This document shows, one piece after another, positions 25,026 through 34,872 of a stretch of DNA of 64,000 bases. Under the pieces are notes generated by a model. That model searched no databases, was not told the DNA's origin, and saw only the letters and a list, made by a program, of their open reading frames with translations. Positions within the stretch are counted from its first letter, which is position 1. Each line of letters starts with the position of its first letter. The position numbers were made by a program, and so were the translations under genes. Source of the DNA: an uncultured Pelagibacteraceae bacterium (GTDB lineage Bacteria > Pseudomonadota > Alphaproteobacteria > Pelagibacterales > Pelagibacteraceae); assembly GCA_902613855.1 (NCBI GenBank), contig CACMIX010000002.1:1-64000 (forward strand), in the 5' to 3' direction.

Positions 25026-26180
25026 ATGACTAAAAATAACCTAAAAGTAGTTAAATCTACTAAAGATCAAGAGGCGGACAACAAAGAGAAAAACAAAGCA
25101 TTAGATGCTGCGATAGCTCAGATTACAGATAATTTTGGAAAAGGCTCAGTAATGAAGCTTGGCGAAAAAAGAGCTATGGATATTGAGTCAATATCTACAG
25201 GATCTTTAAGTTTAGATTTAGCATTAGGAATAGGTGGATTGCCTAAAGGAAGAATTGTTGAAGTTTACGGACCAGAGTCATCTGGAAAAACAACATTAGC
25301 TTTACAAGTTGTTGCTGAAGCACAAAAGGCTGGAGGAATTTGTGCATTTGTTGATGCAGAGCATGCTTTAGATCCAGTTTATGCAAAAAAATTAGGTGTT
25401 AATACTGAAGAACTTTTAATTTCACAACCAGATGCTGGTGAGCAAGCCTTAGAAATTGCTGATACACTAGTAAAATCAGGGTCTATTTCAGTAATTGTTA
25501 TCGACTCTGTTGCTGCCTTAACACCAAAAGCTGAAATCGAAGGAGAGATGGGAGATCATCATGTTGGTCTTCAATCAAGATTAATGAGTCAGGCTTTAAG
25601 AAAATTAACTGGTTCAATTTCTAACACAAACACAATGATGATTTTCATTAACCAAATCAGAATGAAAATTGGAGTTATGTTTGGAAGTCCTGAAACAACA
25701 TCAGGTGGAAATGCACTTAAATTTTATTCATCAGTAAGAATGGACATTAGAAGAATTGGTGCCATTAAAGATAAAGATGAAATTATTGGTAACTCAACAC
25801 GAGTTAAAGTAGTTAAGAACAAAGTTGCTCCACCATTTAAAGTTGTAGAATTTGACTTAATGTATGGAAGAGGAATTAGCAAGATGGGTGAACTCGTCGA
25901 TCTTGGTTCTAAAGCTGATATAATTGAAAAATCTGGTGCATGGTATGCTTATAAAGGAGAGAAAATTGGTCAAGGTAGAGAGAATGCTAAGACTTATTTA
26001 GCTCAAAATCCTCAAGTTGCTGCAGAAATTGAAATGGCTATCAGAGAGAAAGCAGGAGTAATTTCTAAGAAAATAGAGGGAAATCCGCTTGATCCTGACA
26101 AAATTGAGAAAGAAAAGAAAGTAGCTGAAAAAGAAGAAGCTGAAAAAGCAGAAGCTACTCCTCCATCTAAAAAGAATTAA
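25026..26180 (+). CDS. recA: recombinase RecA
   Basis: Forms filaments on single-stranded DNA, drives strand exchange and triggers LexA/UmuD self-cleavage. Walker A is GPESSGKTT near residue 80, with '[22 protein letters not shown]' as Walker B and L1, and '[45 protein letters not shown]' spanning L2 (given here as family landmarks). The N-terminus has about 25 extra polar residues, and the C-terminus is a Lys/Glu/Ala-rich acidic tail. GAGGC 5 bases before the ATG is the ribosome binding site. It ends at a strong terminator. Confidence 0.98.
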   Translation: MTKNNLKVVKSTKDQEADNKEKNKALDAAIAQITDNFGKGSVMKLGEKRAMDIESISTGSLSLDLALGIGGLPKGRIVEVYGPESSGKTTLALQVVAEAQKAGGICAFVDAEHALDPVYAKKLGVNTEELLISQPDAGEQALEIADTLVKSGSISVIVIDSVAALTPKAEIEGEMGDHHVGLQSRLMSQALRKLTGSISNTNTMMIFINQIRMKIGVMFGSPETTSGGNALKFYSSVRMDIRRIGAIKDKDEIIGNSTRVKVVKNKVAPPFKVVEFDLMYGRGISKMGELVDLGSKADIIEKSGAWYAYKGEKIGQGRENAKTYLAQNPQVAAEIEMAIREKAGVISKKIEGNPLDPDKIEKEKKVAEKEEAEKAEATPPSKKN

Positions 26181-26199
26181 TAAGTCATCTTTATTAATA

Positions 26200-26226
26200 A
26201 AAGGCGCTTAATTTAAGCGCCTTTTT
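26200..26226 (+). terminator. intrinsic terminator after recA
   Basis: AAAGGCGCTTA (26200-26210) pairs perfectly with TAAGCGCCTTT (26214-26224) around a 3-base loop, giving an 11-base-pair stem that runs into a T tract. It lies 20 bases after the recA stop and separates recA from alaS, so alaS needs its own promoter in the following 47 bases. Confidence 0.9.
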
Positions 26227-26273
26227 CCCTATCGATATCTAGACATAAAATTAAAAAGCTGTATTTTAAAAAT

Positions 26274-28940
26274 ATGGCAGACAAAACACTTAATGAAATA
26301 AGAAATACTTTTCTAAAGTATTTTGAAAAGAATGAACACAAGATTGTTGAGTCTAGCAATTTAGTTCCCAATAATGATCCAACATTGATGTTTGCCAACT
26401 CCGGCATGGTACAGTTTAAAAATGTATTTACAGGTTTGGAAAAAAGAGATTATGTAAGAGCGACTACTTCTCAAAAATGTGTCAGGGCAGGAGGAAAACA
26501 TAATGACCTAGAAAATGTTGGTTATACACCTCGTCACCACACTTTTTTTGAGATGCTAGGAAACTTTTCTTTTGGAGATTACTTTAAAGAACAAGCAATT
26601 CATTATGCTTGGGATTTGATCACTAAAGATTTTGGCATAGATAAAGACCGGCTTTATGTAACTGTATTTCACGAAGATGATGAAGCCTTCAATTTTTGGA
26701 AGAAAATAGCGGGTTTTAGCGATGATCGAATTATTAGAATAGCTACTTCAGATAATTTTTGGTCAATGGGTGAAACAGGTCCATGTGGCCCTTGTTCTGA
26801 AATCTTTTTTGACCATGGAGATCATTTAGCTGGGGGATTGCCTGGTTCTAAAGACGAAGATGGGGATAGATTTATTGAGATTTGGAATTTAGTCTTTATG
26901 CAATATGAGCAAGTTTCAAAAGACAAAAGAATAAATTTACCAAAACCATCTGTTGATACTGGTATGGGTTTAGAGAGAATAGCTGCTTTGTTACAAGGTT
27001 CACATGATAACTATGAAACAGATCATTTTAAAAAAATAATTAGTTCAGCATCCGAAATTGTAAAAGTTAAATCAGATAAATCTAATCTTGCAAGTTTCAG
27101 AGTAATTGCTGATCATCTAAGAGCAAGCTCCTTTTTAATTGCAGAAGGTGTTTTACCTTCCAATGAAGGAAGAGGATATGTGCTTAGAAGAATTATGAGA
27201 AGGGGAATGAGACACTCTCACTTATTAGGATCCAAGGAACCAGTTTTTTATAATTTGTTTGATACACTTAAAGATGAAATGTCAGGAAATTATCCAGAAC
27301 TTGTGAGAGCTGATTCTTTGATAAAAGAAACTTTAAGAATGGAAGAGGAAAAATTTTTAGTTCTACTTGATAGAGGAATTAAAATTTTAAATGATGAAAT
27401 TTCTAAAATTGATAAAGTTTTACCAGGTGAGGTGGCATTTAAATTGTATGATACTTATGGTTTCCCATTAGATCTTACTGAAGATATTTTAAGAAACAAA
27501 TCAATGTCCATTGATACAAATAAGTTTAAATCTTTAATGAAAGAAAGTAGAGAACTTGCAAAAAAAAATTGGAAAGGTTCAGGAGATGCTGCAGTCGAAG
27601 ATATTTGGTTTGGGATTAAAGATAGGTTAGAGCCAACAGAATTTTTAGGTTACGAAACAAATCAAGCAGAGGGTGTTGTATTGTCTTTATTAAAGAAAAA
27701 TAAGGAAGTTGATCAACTAAAAGAAAATGATGAGGGGATGATTATAGTAAATCAAACTCCATTTTATGGAGAGTCTGGAGGTCAAGTAGGAGATACGGGT
27801 GAGATAGTGTCGAATGAATTTAAATTCGAGGTGACAGATGTTCAGAAAAAACTTGGAGACCTATTTGTACATTACGGAAAAGTGGTTAGTGGCTCTATAA
27901 ACCTCAAAGATAGTGTTGAAATGAAGATAAATGTTGAAAGGAGAGATGATACTAGAGCTTATCACTCTGCAACTCATCTTTTACATGAATCTTTGAGAAG
28001 AGTATTAGGGGATCACGTTACACAAAAAGGTTCTCTAGTTGAACCTAGTAGATTGAGATTTGATTTTAGTCATATGAAGCCAATCCAAAATGATGAAATT
28101 GATAAGATAGAGAACTTTGTAAATAATATGGTTTCAAAAAAGTCAGATGTAAAAACCAGGTTAATGACACCTGATGAAGCTGTAGAAAACGGAGCTTTAG
28201 CTTTATTTGGCGAAAAATATGGTGACGAAGTAAGGGTGCTTTCTATGGGAGATGAAGATGGAAAGTATTTCTCCACAGAATTATGTGGTGGAACCCACGT
28301 TAAAAATACTGGAGATATTGGAAAATTTAAAATAGTCAGCCAATCCTCAATAGCTGCTGGGGTAAGAAGAATAGAGGCTTTAAGAGACAAACAATTAGAG
28401 GATTATCTGAAAAATAAAGAAAAACTTTCAGCGTTATCCTCTGAAAAAGACAATGAAACCGTTAAAGATTTAAGTGAGCAAATTATCAAGCTTGGAGGAA
28501 ACCCTAGCTTGGACCAATCTGATCAAAAAAACTTAATTAAAAACTTAACAAAGCAATTAGAAACACTTTCTGTAAATTCAATTTTAAATGATAAATCAAA
28601 AAATATTATTAAAGACCAAGATATTAATGGAATTAAATTAAGACTTCAAAAAGTTGATGATCTTCCTCCTAAAGAGTTAAGAAAATTAGTTGATCAAGGT
28701 AAAAAAGATTTATCACAAGGTATTGTGATAGTTTTCGCAAGTAAAGATGACAAAGTTGGAATAGCAGTAGGGGTTACAGAAAGCTTAACTAGTAAATATG
28801 ATGCTGTTGAATTCGTAAAAATTGGTTCAGAGATTATTGGTGGTCAGGGTGGTGGCGGAAGAAAAGATTTTGCCCAAGCTGGAGGCCAAGATCAGTCAAA
28901 AATTGAAGATGCTTTTGAAAAACTTAAGACTTTAATTTAA
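26274..28940 (+). CDS. alaS: alanyl-tRNA synthetase
   Basis: Charges tRNA-Ala. All domains are present in 888 residues. The class II catalytic core begins at '[22 protein letters not shown]', with '[22 protein letters not shown]' and 'GMGLERIA'. The editing domain has the zinc-ligand motifs 'HSATHLLH' and 'CGGTHV', and the C-terminal C-Ala domain ends with '[16 protein letters not shown]'. The recA-alaS order is frequent in alphaproteobacteria. The stop overlaps the convergent icd gene by 9 bases. Confidence 0.97.
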   Translation: MADKTLNEIRNTFLKYFEKNEHKIVESSNLVPNNDPTLMFANSGMVQFKNVFTGLEKRDYVRATTSQKCVRAGGKHNDLENVGYTPRHHTFFEMLGNFSFGDYFKEQAIHYAWDLITKDFGIDKDRLYVTVFHEDDEAFNFWKKIAGFSDDRIIRIATSDNFWSMGETGPCGPCSEIFFDHGDHLAGGLPGSKDEDGDRFIEIWNLVFMQYEQVSKDKRINLPKPSVDTGMGLERIAALLQGSHDNYETDHFKKIISSASEIVKVKSDKSNLASFRVIADHLRASSFLIAEGVLPSNEGRGYVLRRIMRRGMRHSHLLGSKEPVFYNLFDTLKDEMSGNYPELVRADSLIKETLRMEEEKFLVLLDRGIKILNDEISKIDKVLPGEVAFKLYDTYGFPLDLTEDILRNKSMSIDTNKFKSLMKESRELAKKNWKGSGDAAVEDIWFGIKDRLEPTEFLGYETNQAEGVVLSLLKKNKEVDQLKENDEGMIIVNQTPFYGESGGQVGDTGEIVSNEFKFEVTDVQKKLGDLFVHYGKVVSGSINLKDSVEMKINVERRDDTRAYHSATHLLHESLRRVLGDHVTQKGSLVEPSRLRFDFSHMKPIQNDEIDKIENFVNNMVSKKSDVKTRLMTPDEAVENGALALFGEKYGDEVRVLSMGDEDGKYFSTELCGGTHVKNTGDIGKFKIVSQSSIAAGVRRIEALRDKQLEDYLKNKEKLSALSSEKDNETVKDLSEQIIKLGGNPSLDQSDQKNLIKNLTKQLETLSVNSILNDKSKNIIKDQDINGIKLRLQKVDDLPPKELRKLVDQGKKDLSQGIVIVFASKDDKVGIAVGVTESLTSKYDAVEFVKIGSEIIGGQGGGGRKDFAQAGGQDQSKIEDAFEKLKTLI

Positions 28941-30146
28941 TTTCGCTTTTAGATTTCCATCAATTTCATCTAAAAATTGATTAGTCGTTAAGTATTTGCT
29001 GGAGGGGCCAATTAGTATTGCTAAATCTTTCGTCATAGCTCCGTTTTCAACACACTCAATACAAACTTTTTCAATTGTTTGGGCAAATTTAATTAATTCA
29101 TTATTATTATCCAGCTTTCCTCTATGAGCTAGACCTCTAGTCCATGCAAATATAGATGCGATAGGATTTGTTGAAGTTTCTTTACCTTGTTGATGCATCC
29201 TATAATGTCTTGTCACCGTTCCATGAGCAGCTTCTGCTTCCATAATTTTCCCATCTGGTGTTAGGAGGGTACTAGTCATTAATCCCAATGAACCATAACC
29301 CTGTGCCATAGTATCAGACTGAACATCACCATCGTAATTTTTACAAGCCCAAATATATTTACCACTCCATTTCATTGCACATGCAACCATGTCATCGATT
29401 AATCTATGTTCGTAAGTTAATTTATTTTTATCAAAATCTTCTTTATATTCATCCTCAAATACTTCTTGGAAAATATCTTTAAATCTACCATCATACTGTT
29501 TTAGAATTGTATTTTTTGTCGACATATAAACTGGCCATTTTTTTATTAATCCATAGCTGAAACATGATCTTGCAAAATCTTGAATAGATTTATCTAAATT
29601 ATACATTGAAAGTGCTACACCTGGACCAGTGAAATTAAATACCTCGTATTTTATCTCGTCTTTTCCATCTTCTGATGTCCACTTAACTTCCATTTTTCCT
29701 TTACCAGGAACTTTAAAATCTGTTGCTCTGTACTGATCTCCAAAAGCATGTCTTCCTATAATTACTGGATCTGTCCAAGAGGGAACAAGTTTTGGGATAT
29801 TTTTACAAATAATAGGCTCTCTAAATACAGTTCCTCCGATTATATTTCTGATTGTACCATTTGGTGACCTCCACATTTTCTTTAGGTCAAATTCTTCTAC
29901 TCTTGCTTCATCAGGTGTAATAGTTGCACATTTAATCCCAACTCCAATTTTTTTGATAGCATTTGCCGAGTCTATTGTGATTTGATCATCTGTATTATCA
30001 CGGCTTTTCATGCCTAGATCGTAATATTCTATGCCCAAATCAAGATATGGTAGGATAAGTTTATTCTTAATGAACTCCCATATAATTCGAGTCATTTCAT
30101 CTCCGTCTAACTCTACAACTGGGTTTTTTACCTTGATTTTACTCAT
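28932..30146 (-). CDS. icd: NADP-dependent isocitrate dehydrogenase
   Basis: Oxidatively decarboxylates isocitrate to 2-oxoglutarate. The sequence is of the eukaryote-like dimeric type: '[13 protein letters not shown]' at the N-terminus, '[19 protein letters not shown]', '[22 protein letters not shown]' and '[12 protein letters not shown]'. I place the start at 30146 (404 residues), because [18 protein letters not shown] is the conserved beginning. The open frame upstream to 30203 adds 19 residues with no family resemblance. It diverges from psd across 77 bases. Confidence 0.96.
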   Translation of the reverse strand: MSKIKVKNPVVELDGDEMTRIIWEFIKNKLILPYLDLGIEYYDLGMKSRDNTDDQITIDSANAIKKIGVGIKCATITPDEARVEEFDLKKMWRSPNGTIRNIIGGTVFREPIICKNIPKLVPSWTDPVIIGRHAFGDQYRATDFKVPGKGKMEVKWTSEDGKDEIKYEVFNFTGPGVALSMYNLDKSIQDFARSCFSYGLIKKWPVYMSTKNTILKQYDGRFKDIFQEVFEDEYKEDFDKNKLTYEHRLIDDMVACAMKWSGKYIWACKNYDGDVQSDTMAQGYGSLGLMTSTLLTPDGKIMEAEAAHGTVTRHYRMHQQGKETSTNPIASIFAWTRGLAHRGKLDNNNELIKFAQTIEKVCIECVENGAMTKDLAILIGPSSKYLTTNQFLDEIDGNLKAKLN

Positions 30147-30223
30147 TAAAATAAAAATTATCTTATTAATTGAATTTGATTGGTTTATATACATATTAAT
30201 CAAAAATTAGCAAATAGAAGAAT

Positions 30224-30871
30224 ATGTTTACCAAGATATTTCCAAAAATTCACACAGAGGGATATAAGTTTTTAGTCATTGCTGCTTTCATAACTATTAT
30301 TTTATTAATCATTAACAACTTTTTAGGCCTGATTGGTTTGTTGTTAACGATATGGGTTTATTATTTTTTTAGAGACCCTGACAGAATTATTATAGGTGAT
30401 GATAATTATCTTGTGAGTCCTGCTGATGGGGAAATTATAAAAGTTGAAGAAGTAGATGGACCAAAAGAAGTGGGTCTTGAAAATAAAAAATTTAAAAAAA
30501 TTAGTATTTTTATGAATGTATTTGATTGCCATGTAAACAGAACTCCATGCTCAGGAACTGTTGAAGATATTTTATATAAACCTGGAAAATTTTTAAATGC
30601 ATCATTAGACAAAGCTAGTGAGGATAATGAAAGAAATTATTACAAAATAAAAGATAAGCACGGCAATGATATAATAGTAGTACAAATTGCAGGTTTAGTA
30701 GCAAGAAGAATTGTTTGTGAAACAGATAAGAGCCAAGAACTAAAACAAGGTGATAGAATTGGAATGATAAGGTTTGGAAGTCGAGCAGATGTTTATTATG
30801 AAAACTATGAGCCTCTTGTAAAAGTTGGTCAAACAGCAATTTCTGGTGAGACTTTACTGGCTAAAAAATAA
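30224..30871 (+). CDS. psd: phosphatidylserine decarboxylase (short, archaeal-type)
   Basis: Makes phosphatidylethanolamine from phosphatidylserine. The proenzyme is expected to cleave itself between G185 and S186 (MIRFGSRADVYY), generating the pyruvoyl group. At 215 residues it belongs to the short Psd form common in alphaproteobacteria. Two hydrophobic helices (about 17-45) anchor the N-terminus, then 'VSPADGEIIKVEEV' and 'NVFDCHVNRTPCSGTV' mark the catalytic domain. It is followed by pssA after 2 bases, so substrate-making and substrate-using enzymes are co-expressed. Confidence 0.95.
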   Translation: MFTKIFPKIHTEGYKFLVIAAFITIILLIINNFLGLIGLLLTIWVYYFFRDPDRIIIGDDNYLVSPADGEIIKVEEVDGPKEVGLENKKFKKISIFMNVFDCHVNRTPCSGTVEDILYKPGKFLNASLDKASEDNERNYYKIKDKHGNDIIVVQIAGLVARRIVCETDKSQELKQGDRIGMIRFGSRADVYYENYEPLVKVGQTAISGETLLAKK

Positions 30872-30873
30872 TT

Positions 30874-31674
30874 ATGCTAAAACCAAAAAATAATTTTAAA
30901 GTTGTTACTGACAAAAAAACAGCAAGAGTAATTTTACCCAATATGCTTACACTTATCGGAGTTTGTATTGGGTTAACTTCAATTAGATTTGCTTTGGATG
31001 GAAGATTTGAGTTCGCAATTGTTGCAATAATCTTAGCAGCACTAATAGATGGATTAGATGGACGAATTGCAAGATTGATTAAAGGCACCTCAAAAGTTGG
31101 AAAAGAATTAGACTCTTTAACTGACATGATTAGCTTTGGTGTTGCCCCAGCTTTTATAATGTATTTTTGGAAACTAAATACCTTAGGGCGGTTTGGTTGG
31201 TTAGTTTGCCTTGTTTATGTAATTTGTGTTGCTCTAAGACTAGCAAGATTTAATGTTAATTCTAGTCAAGAACCTTCATGGAGAGATAATTTCTTTGAAG
31301 GAGTGCCATCCCCAGCAGGAGGAATTTTAGTTTTAACACCATTGATATTTAGTTTGAGTGGAATTGAAATATTTCAAATTAATTACTCTGTAATTGTTCC
31401 ATTGTTCTTCATTGCAACATCATTATTATTAATAAGTAAGCTTCCAACATATTCGTTTAAAAAAATTGTTATTAGAAGGAGCACAACTATCTTTTTACTA
31501 TTTTCAATAATATTGTTTTTTGGTTTATTATTAATTTACACTTTTGAAGTTATAGCAGTGAGTAGTATAATTTATATTTTATTAATTCCAGTAAGTTTCT
31601 TTCATTTTCGAAAAATCAAAAAAGAAAGCAGCACTATAGAAGACGAAGATGAAAAATTAGAAGATATCTTATAA
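30874..31674 (+). CDS. pssA: CDP-diacylglycerol--serine O-phosphatidyltransferase
   Basis: Makes phosphatidylserine from CDP-diacylglycerol and serine in the inner membrane. The CDP-alcohol phosphatidyltransferase signature is complete: D59-x2-D62-G63-x2-A66-R67-x8-G76-x3-D80-x3-D84. About seven to eight hydrophobic segments are spread over 266 residues, and the acidic C-terminus (EDEDEKLEDIL) is cytoplasmic. It lies 2 bases after psd, in an arrangement found throughout alphaproteobacteria. Confidence 0.95.
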   Translation: MLKPKNNFKVVTDKKTARVILPNMLTLIGVCIGLTSIRFALDGRFEFAIVAIILAALIDGLDGRIARLIKGTSKVGKELDSLTDMISFGVAPAFIMYFWKLNTLGRFGWLVCLVYVICVALRLARFNVNSSQEPSWRDNFFEGVPSPAGGILVLTPLIFSLSGIEIFQINYSVIVPLFFIATSLLLISKLPTYSFKKIVIRRSTTIFLLFSIILFFGLLLIYTFEVIAVSSIIYILLIPVSFFHFRKIKKESSTIEDEDEKLEDIL

Positions 31675-31709
31675 TTTCAATTTTGAAGAAATTAGAAATT
31701 TTAAAATGT

Positions 31710-32678
31710 ATGAAAATTCTTGTCTATAATTCAGGTGGTGGTTTAGGTGATAGTATTCAATTATTTGATTTAATCACAAGTTTGAAAGAAAAATTTGGTC
31801 AAAACAATATATTTTATCTTTCAGCGCACAAGAATCATTTTAACAATGCCCTTATGGATTACAATGTTCATATAAATGATTTTAAAACTGAAATTTCTTA
31901 TTTTGGCTTCAGGCTTTGGCATTTTTTAATCTCTAAAAAAAAACTATTATTAAAAAATTCTATTGAAAAATTTGATTTGATTATTGATCTTCAGTCTAAG
32001 TTAAGAAATACAATCATTCTTAATCAAATCCCTAGTAAATATTTCTATTCCTCTACTTTTAATTTTAAATTTTGTAGTACTTCTAAGGATTATATTTCGA
32101 CAAAATTTGATAATAATAAAATATTACATAATTTGGAGAAACTACTCAATGATACCATAATCTATGAAAAATATAATATCGATTTAATAGATGATAAATA
32201 TTTCAAAGAAGCAAAGAGATTATTACCTGATAATAATTATATTGGCTTCTCTATAACTCAAGGTAATATTTATAGAAAGAAAAGTTGGCCATTAGAAAAA
32301 TTTTTAAATGTAGCAGATAAAATTTTAAAAAAAAATAGAAAGCCAGTTTTTTTTATTGAAAAACATAATTCAGAATTAATTAATAAAATTAAAAAACAAA
32401 TTCCAAATGCATTAATTCCAGAATTAGACTCTAATTTATCTGGTCCTCCACTTGTCACTGCTCTTTCAAAGAGGTTGGATAAGGCAATTTCAATAGATAA
32501 TGGAATTATGCATATGATTGGACTAGCTAATATTCCTATGATTGTATTATTTGGACCTACTAATTCAAAAAAGTTTTCTCCAAAAATTAAAAATATAAAT
32601 ATTTTAGATAGTAAAATACTTTATAATTCTAAAGAAATATCAAAAATAAAAGAAGAAGATGTTTTAAATTTAATATAA
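31710..32678 (+). CDS. glycosyltransferase family 9 (heptosyltransferase-like)
   Basis: A 322-residue GT-B protein from the preferred ATG at 31710; a TTG at 31683 would add nine residues before the conserved start. 'MKILVYNSGGGLGDSIQLFDLI' is the GT9 acceptor-domain start, and 'NGIMHMIGLANIPMIVLFGPTNSKKFSP' near residues 272-300 is the nucleotide-sugar site of ADP-heptose:LPS heptosyltransferases. It probably adds a sugar to the lipopolysaccharide core. It follows pssA by 35 bases. Codon use is extremely AT-rich, common for surface-sugar genes. Confidence 0.82.
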   Translation: MKILVYNSGGGLGDSIQLFDLITSLKEKFGQNNIFYLSAHKNHFNNALMDYNVHINDFKTEISYFGFRLWHFLISKKKLLLKNSIEKFDLIIDLQSKLRNTIILNQIPSKYFYSSTFNFKFCSTSKDYISTKFDNNKILHNLEKLLNDTIIYEKYNIDLIDDKYFKEAKRLLPDNNYIGFSITQGNIYRKKSWPLEKFLNVADKILKKNRKPVFFIEKHNSELINKIKKQIPNALIPELDSNLSGPPLVTALSKRLDKAISIDNGIMHMIGLANIPMIVLFGPTNSKKFSPKIKNINILDSKILYNSKEISKIKEEDVLNLI

Positions 32679-32709
32679 ACTTATACTTCTTAAGTAAAAC
32701 ATTAATAAA

Positions 32710-33330
32710 TTGAAAAAAAACAAAATTTCTAAAAATTGGGTAAATAAGCAAAGAAGAGATATTTATGTAAGACAATCTAGGGTTGATGGATACAGAGCAA
32801 GATCGGCCTACAAATTGATTGAAATAGACGAAAAATTTAAAATATTCAAAGGTGGATTATCAGTAATTGATATTGGTGCAGCTCCAGGTAGTTGGTCTCA
32901 ATATGCATCGAAAGTTATTAAAAATGGAAAATTAATTTCAATTGACCTTAAAAAAATGGAACCGATTGGTAATAGCTTTCAAATCCAGGGTGATTTTACA
33001 GAAGACAAAACTCAAGATGAAATTAGAAATAATATAAATACAAAAGTTGACGTTGTTTTGTCTGATATGGCCGTGAATACTACAGGAATAAAGAATATTG
33101 ACTCAATCCAAACTGGAGAATTATGTAAAGAGGCAATGTTATTTGCTAAAGAAATGATAAAAGAAAATGGTTATTTCATATCAAAAATTTTTATGGGTGG
33201 GACATTTAATGAAATAGTCGCAGAAGGTAAAAAGTATTTTAAAGAAGTTAAGGTTTTTAAACCTAAATCAAGTAGAAAAGATTCCAAAGAAAGTTTTATA
33301 ATTTGTAGAAAAATAAGATCGGGACTTTAA
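32710..33330 (+). CDS. rlmE: 23S rRNA 2'-O-ribose methyltransferase (RlmE/FtsJ)
   Basis: Methylates U2552 of 23S rRNA on the 50S subunit. The Rossmann fold is clear: 'SVIDIGAAPGSWSQYA' binds SAM, and the catalytic K-D-K-E set is suggested by 'RSAYKLIEIDE' (Lys), 'VVLSDMAVNTTG' (Asp), 'ISKIFMGG' (Lys) and 'RKDSKESFII' (Glu). Length is 206 residues. The start codon is TTG at 32710, which follows directly from the alignment-like N-terminus 'KNKISKNWVNKQRRDIYVRQS'. guaB begins 28 bases later. Confidence 0.94.
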   Translation: MKKNKISKNWVNKQRRDIYVRQSRVDGYRARSAYKLIEIDEKFKIFKGGLSVIDIGAAPGSWSQYASKVIKNGKLISIDLKKMEPIGNSFQIQGDFTEDKTQDEIRNNINTKVDVVLSDMAVNTTGIKNIDSIQTGELCKEAMLFAKEMIKENGYFISKIFMGGTFNEIVAEGKKYFKEVKVFKPKSSRKDSKESFIICRKIRSGL

Positions 33331-33358
33331 ATTTAAAAGGAATCGTATATAAAAGATT

Positions 33359-34435
33359 ATGGTTCCTATAAAAGAAGCACTTACCTTTGACGACGTAACA
33401 TTAGCTCCGAATTACTCAGAAATACTTCCGTCCGAGACTGATACTGCTGTATCATTAACTAATAATCTTAAGCTTAAAATTCCACTTTTATCTTCTGCAA
33501 TGGATACAGTTACTGAGAGTAAAATGGCTATTGCTATTGCCAAAGCAGGCGGGATAGGTGTTATTCATAGAAATTTAGATATCAAAACACAAGTTTCAGA
33601 AATTAGAAAAGTTAAAAAACACTCCTTAAATGTTGGAGCAGCTGTAGGGGCGTCAGATAAAGAATTTAATAGAGCAAAAGAAATTATTAAAGAAGGTGTG
33701 GATTTAATTGTAGTGGATACAGCACATGGGCATACTAGAAAAGTTGGAGAAATTATAAAATATATAAAAAAAAGTAAAAACAATAAAATTGCGTTATGTG
33801 CAGGAAATATTGCAACACCGGATGCTGCAAAATTTTTAATCAAATTAGGAGTAGACATAATTAAAGTTGGAATTGGTCCAGGCTCAATTTGTACTACTAG
33901 ATTAGTTGCGGGCATTGGGGTTCCACAGCTTAGTGCAATTTTGTCAGTGAGAAATGGAGTTAAAAATAAAAAGGTTAAAATAATTTCTGATGGAGGAATA
34001 AAATATTCTGGTGATTTAGCAAAAGCATTTGCTGCTGGTGCAGATGCTGTAATGATAGGATCATTATTTGCTGGAACAGACGAGACCCCTGGAAAATTAA
34101 TAAAAAAAAAGGGTAAGATTTTTAAAAGTTTTCGAGGAATGGGCTCTGTAGGCGCTATGAACAAAGGTTCAGCAGATAGATATTTTCAAAATAAACAAAA
34201 AGATATGTCTAAATATGTACCAGAGGGTGTTGAAGGTTTTGTAAAATATAAAGGAGACGTTGGAAGCATTATTTATAAATTAGTTGGAGGCTTAAAATCT
34301 TCCATGGGATATTTAGGTTCAAAAAATATTATTGGATTAAGAAATAAACCTCACTTTGTTAAAATTACCAAAGCGGGATTTTATGAGAGTATGGTTCACA
34401 ATGTTGATGTAATAAAAAGTGATAGTAAATATTAA
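33359..34435 (+). CDS. guaB: IMP dehydrogenase lacking the Bateman (CBS) domain
   Basis: Oxidises IMP to XMP, the first step to GMP. The TIM barrel is complete: 'LTFDDVTLAPNYSEILPSE' at the N-terminus, catalytic C178 in 'GIGPGSICTTRLVAGIG', and the flap region 'DMSKYVPEGVEGFVKYKG'. Length is 358 residues against about 490 in typical enzymes. The regulatory CBS pair that normally interrupts the barrel is missing, since 'EIRKVKKHSLNVGAAVG' (81-97) joins the two halves directly. Without it, allosteric control by ATP/GTP is expected to be lost while catalysis remains. GMP reductase is less likely given guaA downstream. Confidence 0.92.
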   Translation: MVPIKEALTFDDVTLAPNYSEILPSETDTAVSLTNNLKLKIPLLSSAMDTVTESKMAIAIAKAGGIGVIHRNLDIKTQVSEIRKVKKHSLNVGAAVGASDKEFNRAKEIIKEGVDLIVVDTAHGHTRKVGEIIKYIKKSKNNKIALCAGNIATPDAAKFLIKLGVDIIKVGIGPGSICTTRLVAGIGVPQLSAILSVRNGVKNKKVKIISDGGIKYSGDLAKAFAAGADAVMIGSLFAGTDETPGKLIKKKGKIFKSFRGMGSVGAMNKGSADRYFQNKQKDMSKYVPEGVEGFVKYKGDVGSIIYKLVGGLKSSMGYLGSKNIIGLRNKPHFVKITKAGFYESMVHNVDVIKSDSKY

Positions 34436-34872
34436 TGAGCAAAATTTTTAAATTAATATTTATAATTGTATTATTTTTTTCATTTAATACTCAAACATTT
34501 AGTAAAGAAAATTTTTTTAAAAAAGCCTTAAAATTATATGAAAAAGAAAAGTATGAAGATGCTCGCTTTCTATTTGAAAGAAATATAGTTTTTAACCCTA
34601 AAGATGCTACTTCATATTTATATCTTGCCAAAATTTATAATCATGAAGAAAATCAGCGTAAAGAAGAGTTTAATTTAGAAACCGCCCTTTTAATAGAACC
34701 AGACAATGAAGAAGCTATATTAATGATGATGAAAATAGCAATTGAAAAATCAAATTATGTCGAAGTTAAAAATCTGTCTGATACATTTTCAAAAGTTTGT
34801 AAAAATTTATGCGATCAAAATCAGGAAATTAAAGAGTCATTAAAAAATATAGACCCGAAAAATGAGTCTTGA
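34435..34872 (+). CDS. small periplasmic TPR-repeat protein
   Basis: A signal peptide (about 1-23, [10 protein letters not shown]) is followed by roughly three tetratricopeptide-like helical hairpins: '[42 protein letters not shown]' style repeats with the usual small and aromatic spacing. No catalytic residue is apparent. The start overlaps the guaB stop by 1 base (TAATG) and its end overlaps guaA by 11 bases, so it is translationally tied to GMP synthesis genes although it seems to be exported. The role is unknown. Confidence 0.75.
   Translation: MSKIFKLIFIIVLFFSFNTQTFSKENFFKKALKLYEKEKYEDARFLFERNIVFNPKDATSYLYLAKIYNHEENQRKEEFNLETALLIEPDNEEAILMMMKIAIEKSNYVEVKNLSDTFSKVCKNLCDQNQEIKESLKNIDPKNES

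Noticed and set aside
28070-28390. 106-codon minus-strand frame inside alaS
   Set aside because: It overlaps the conserved editing domain of alaS, including [14 protein letters not shown] region codons; no independent support.
30147-30203. 19-residue N-terminal extension of icd
   Set aside because: The family begins at [18 protein letters not shown]; the extra residues are AT-rich leader.
33565-34164. 199-codon open frame antisense to guaB
   Set aside because: It lies entirely over a strongly conserved barrel gene in the opposite strand; its Pro/Ile-rich product looks like the mirror of Gly/Asn-rich barrel codons and has no start context.
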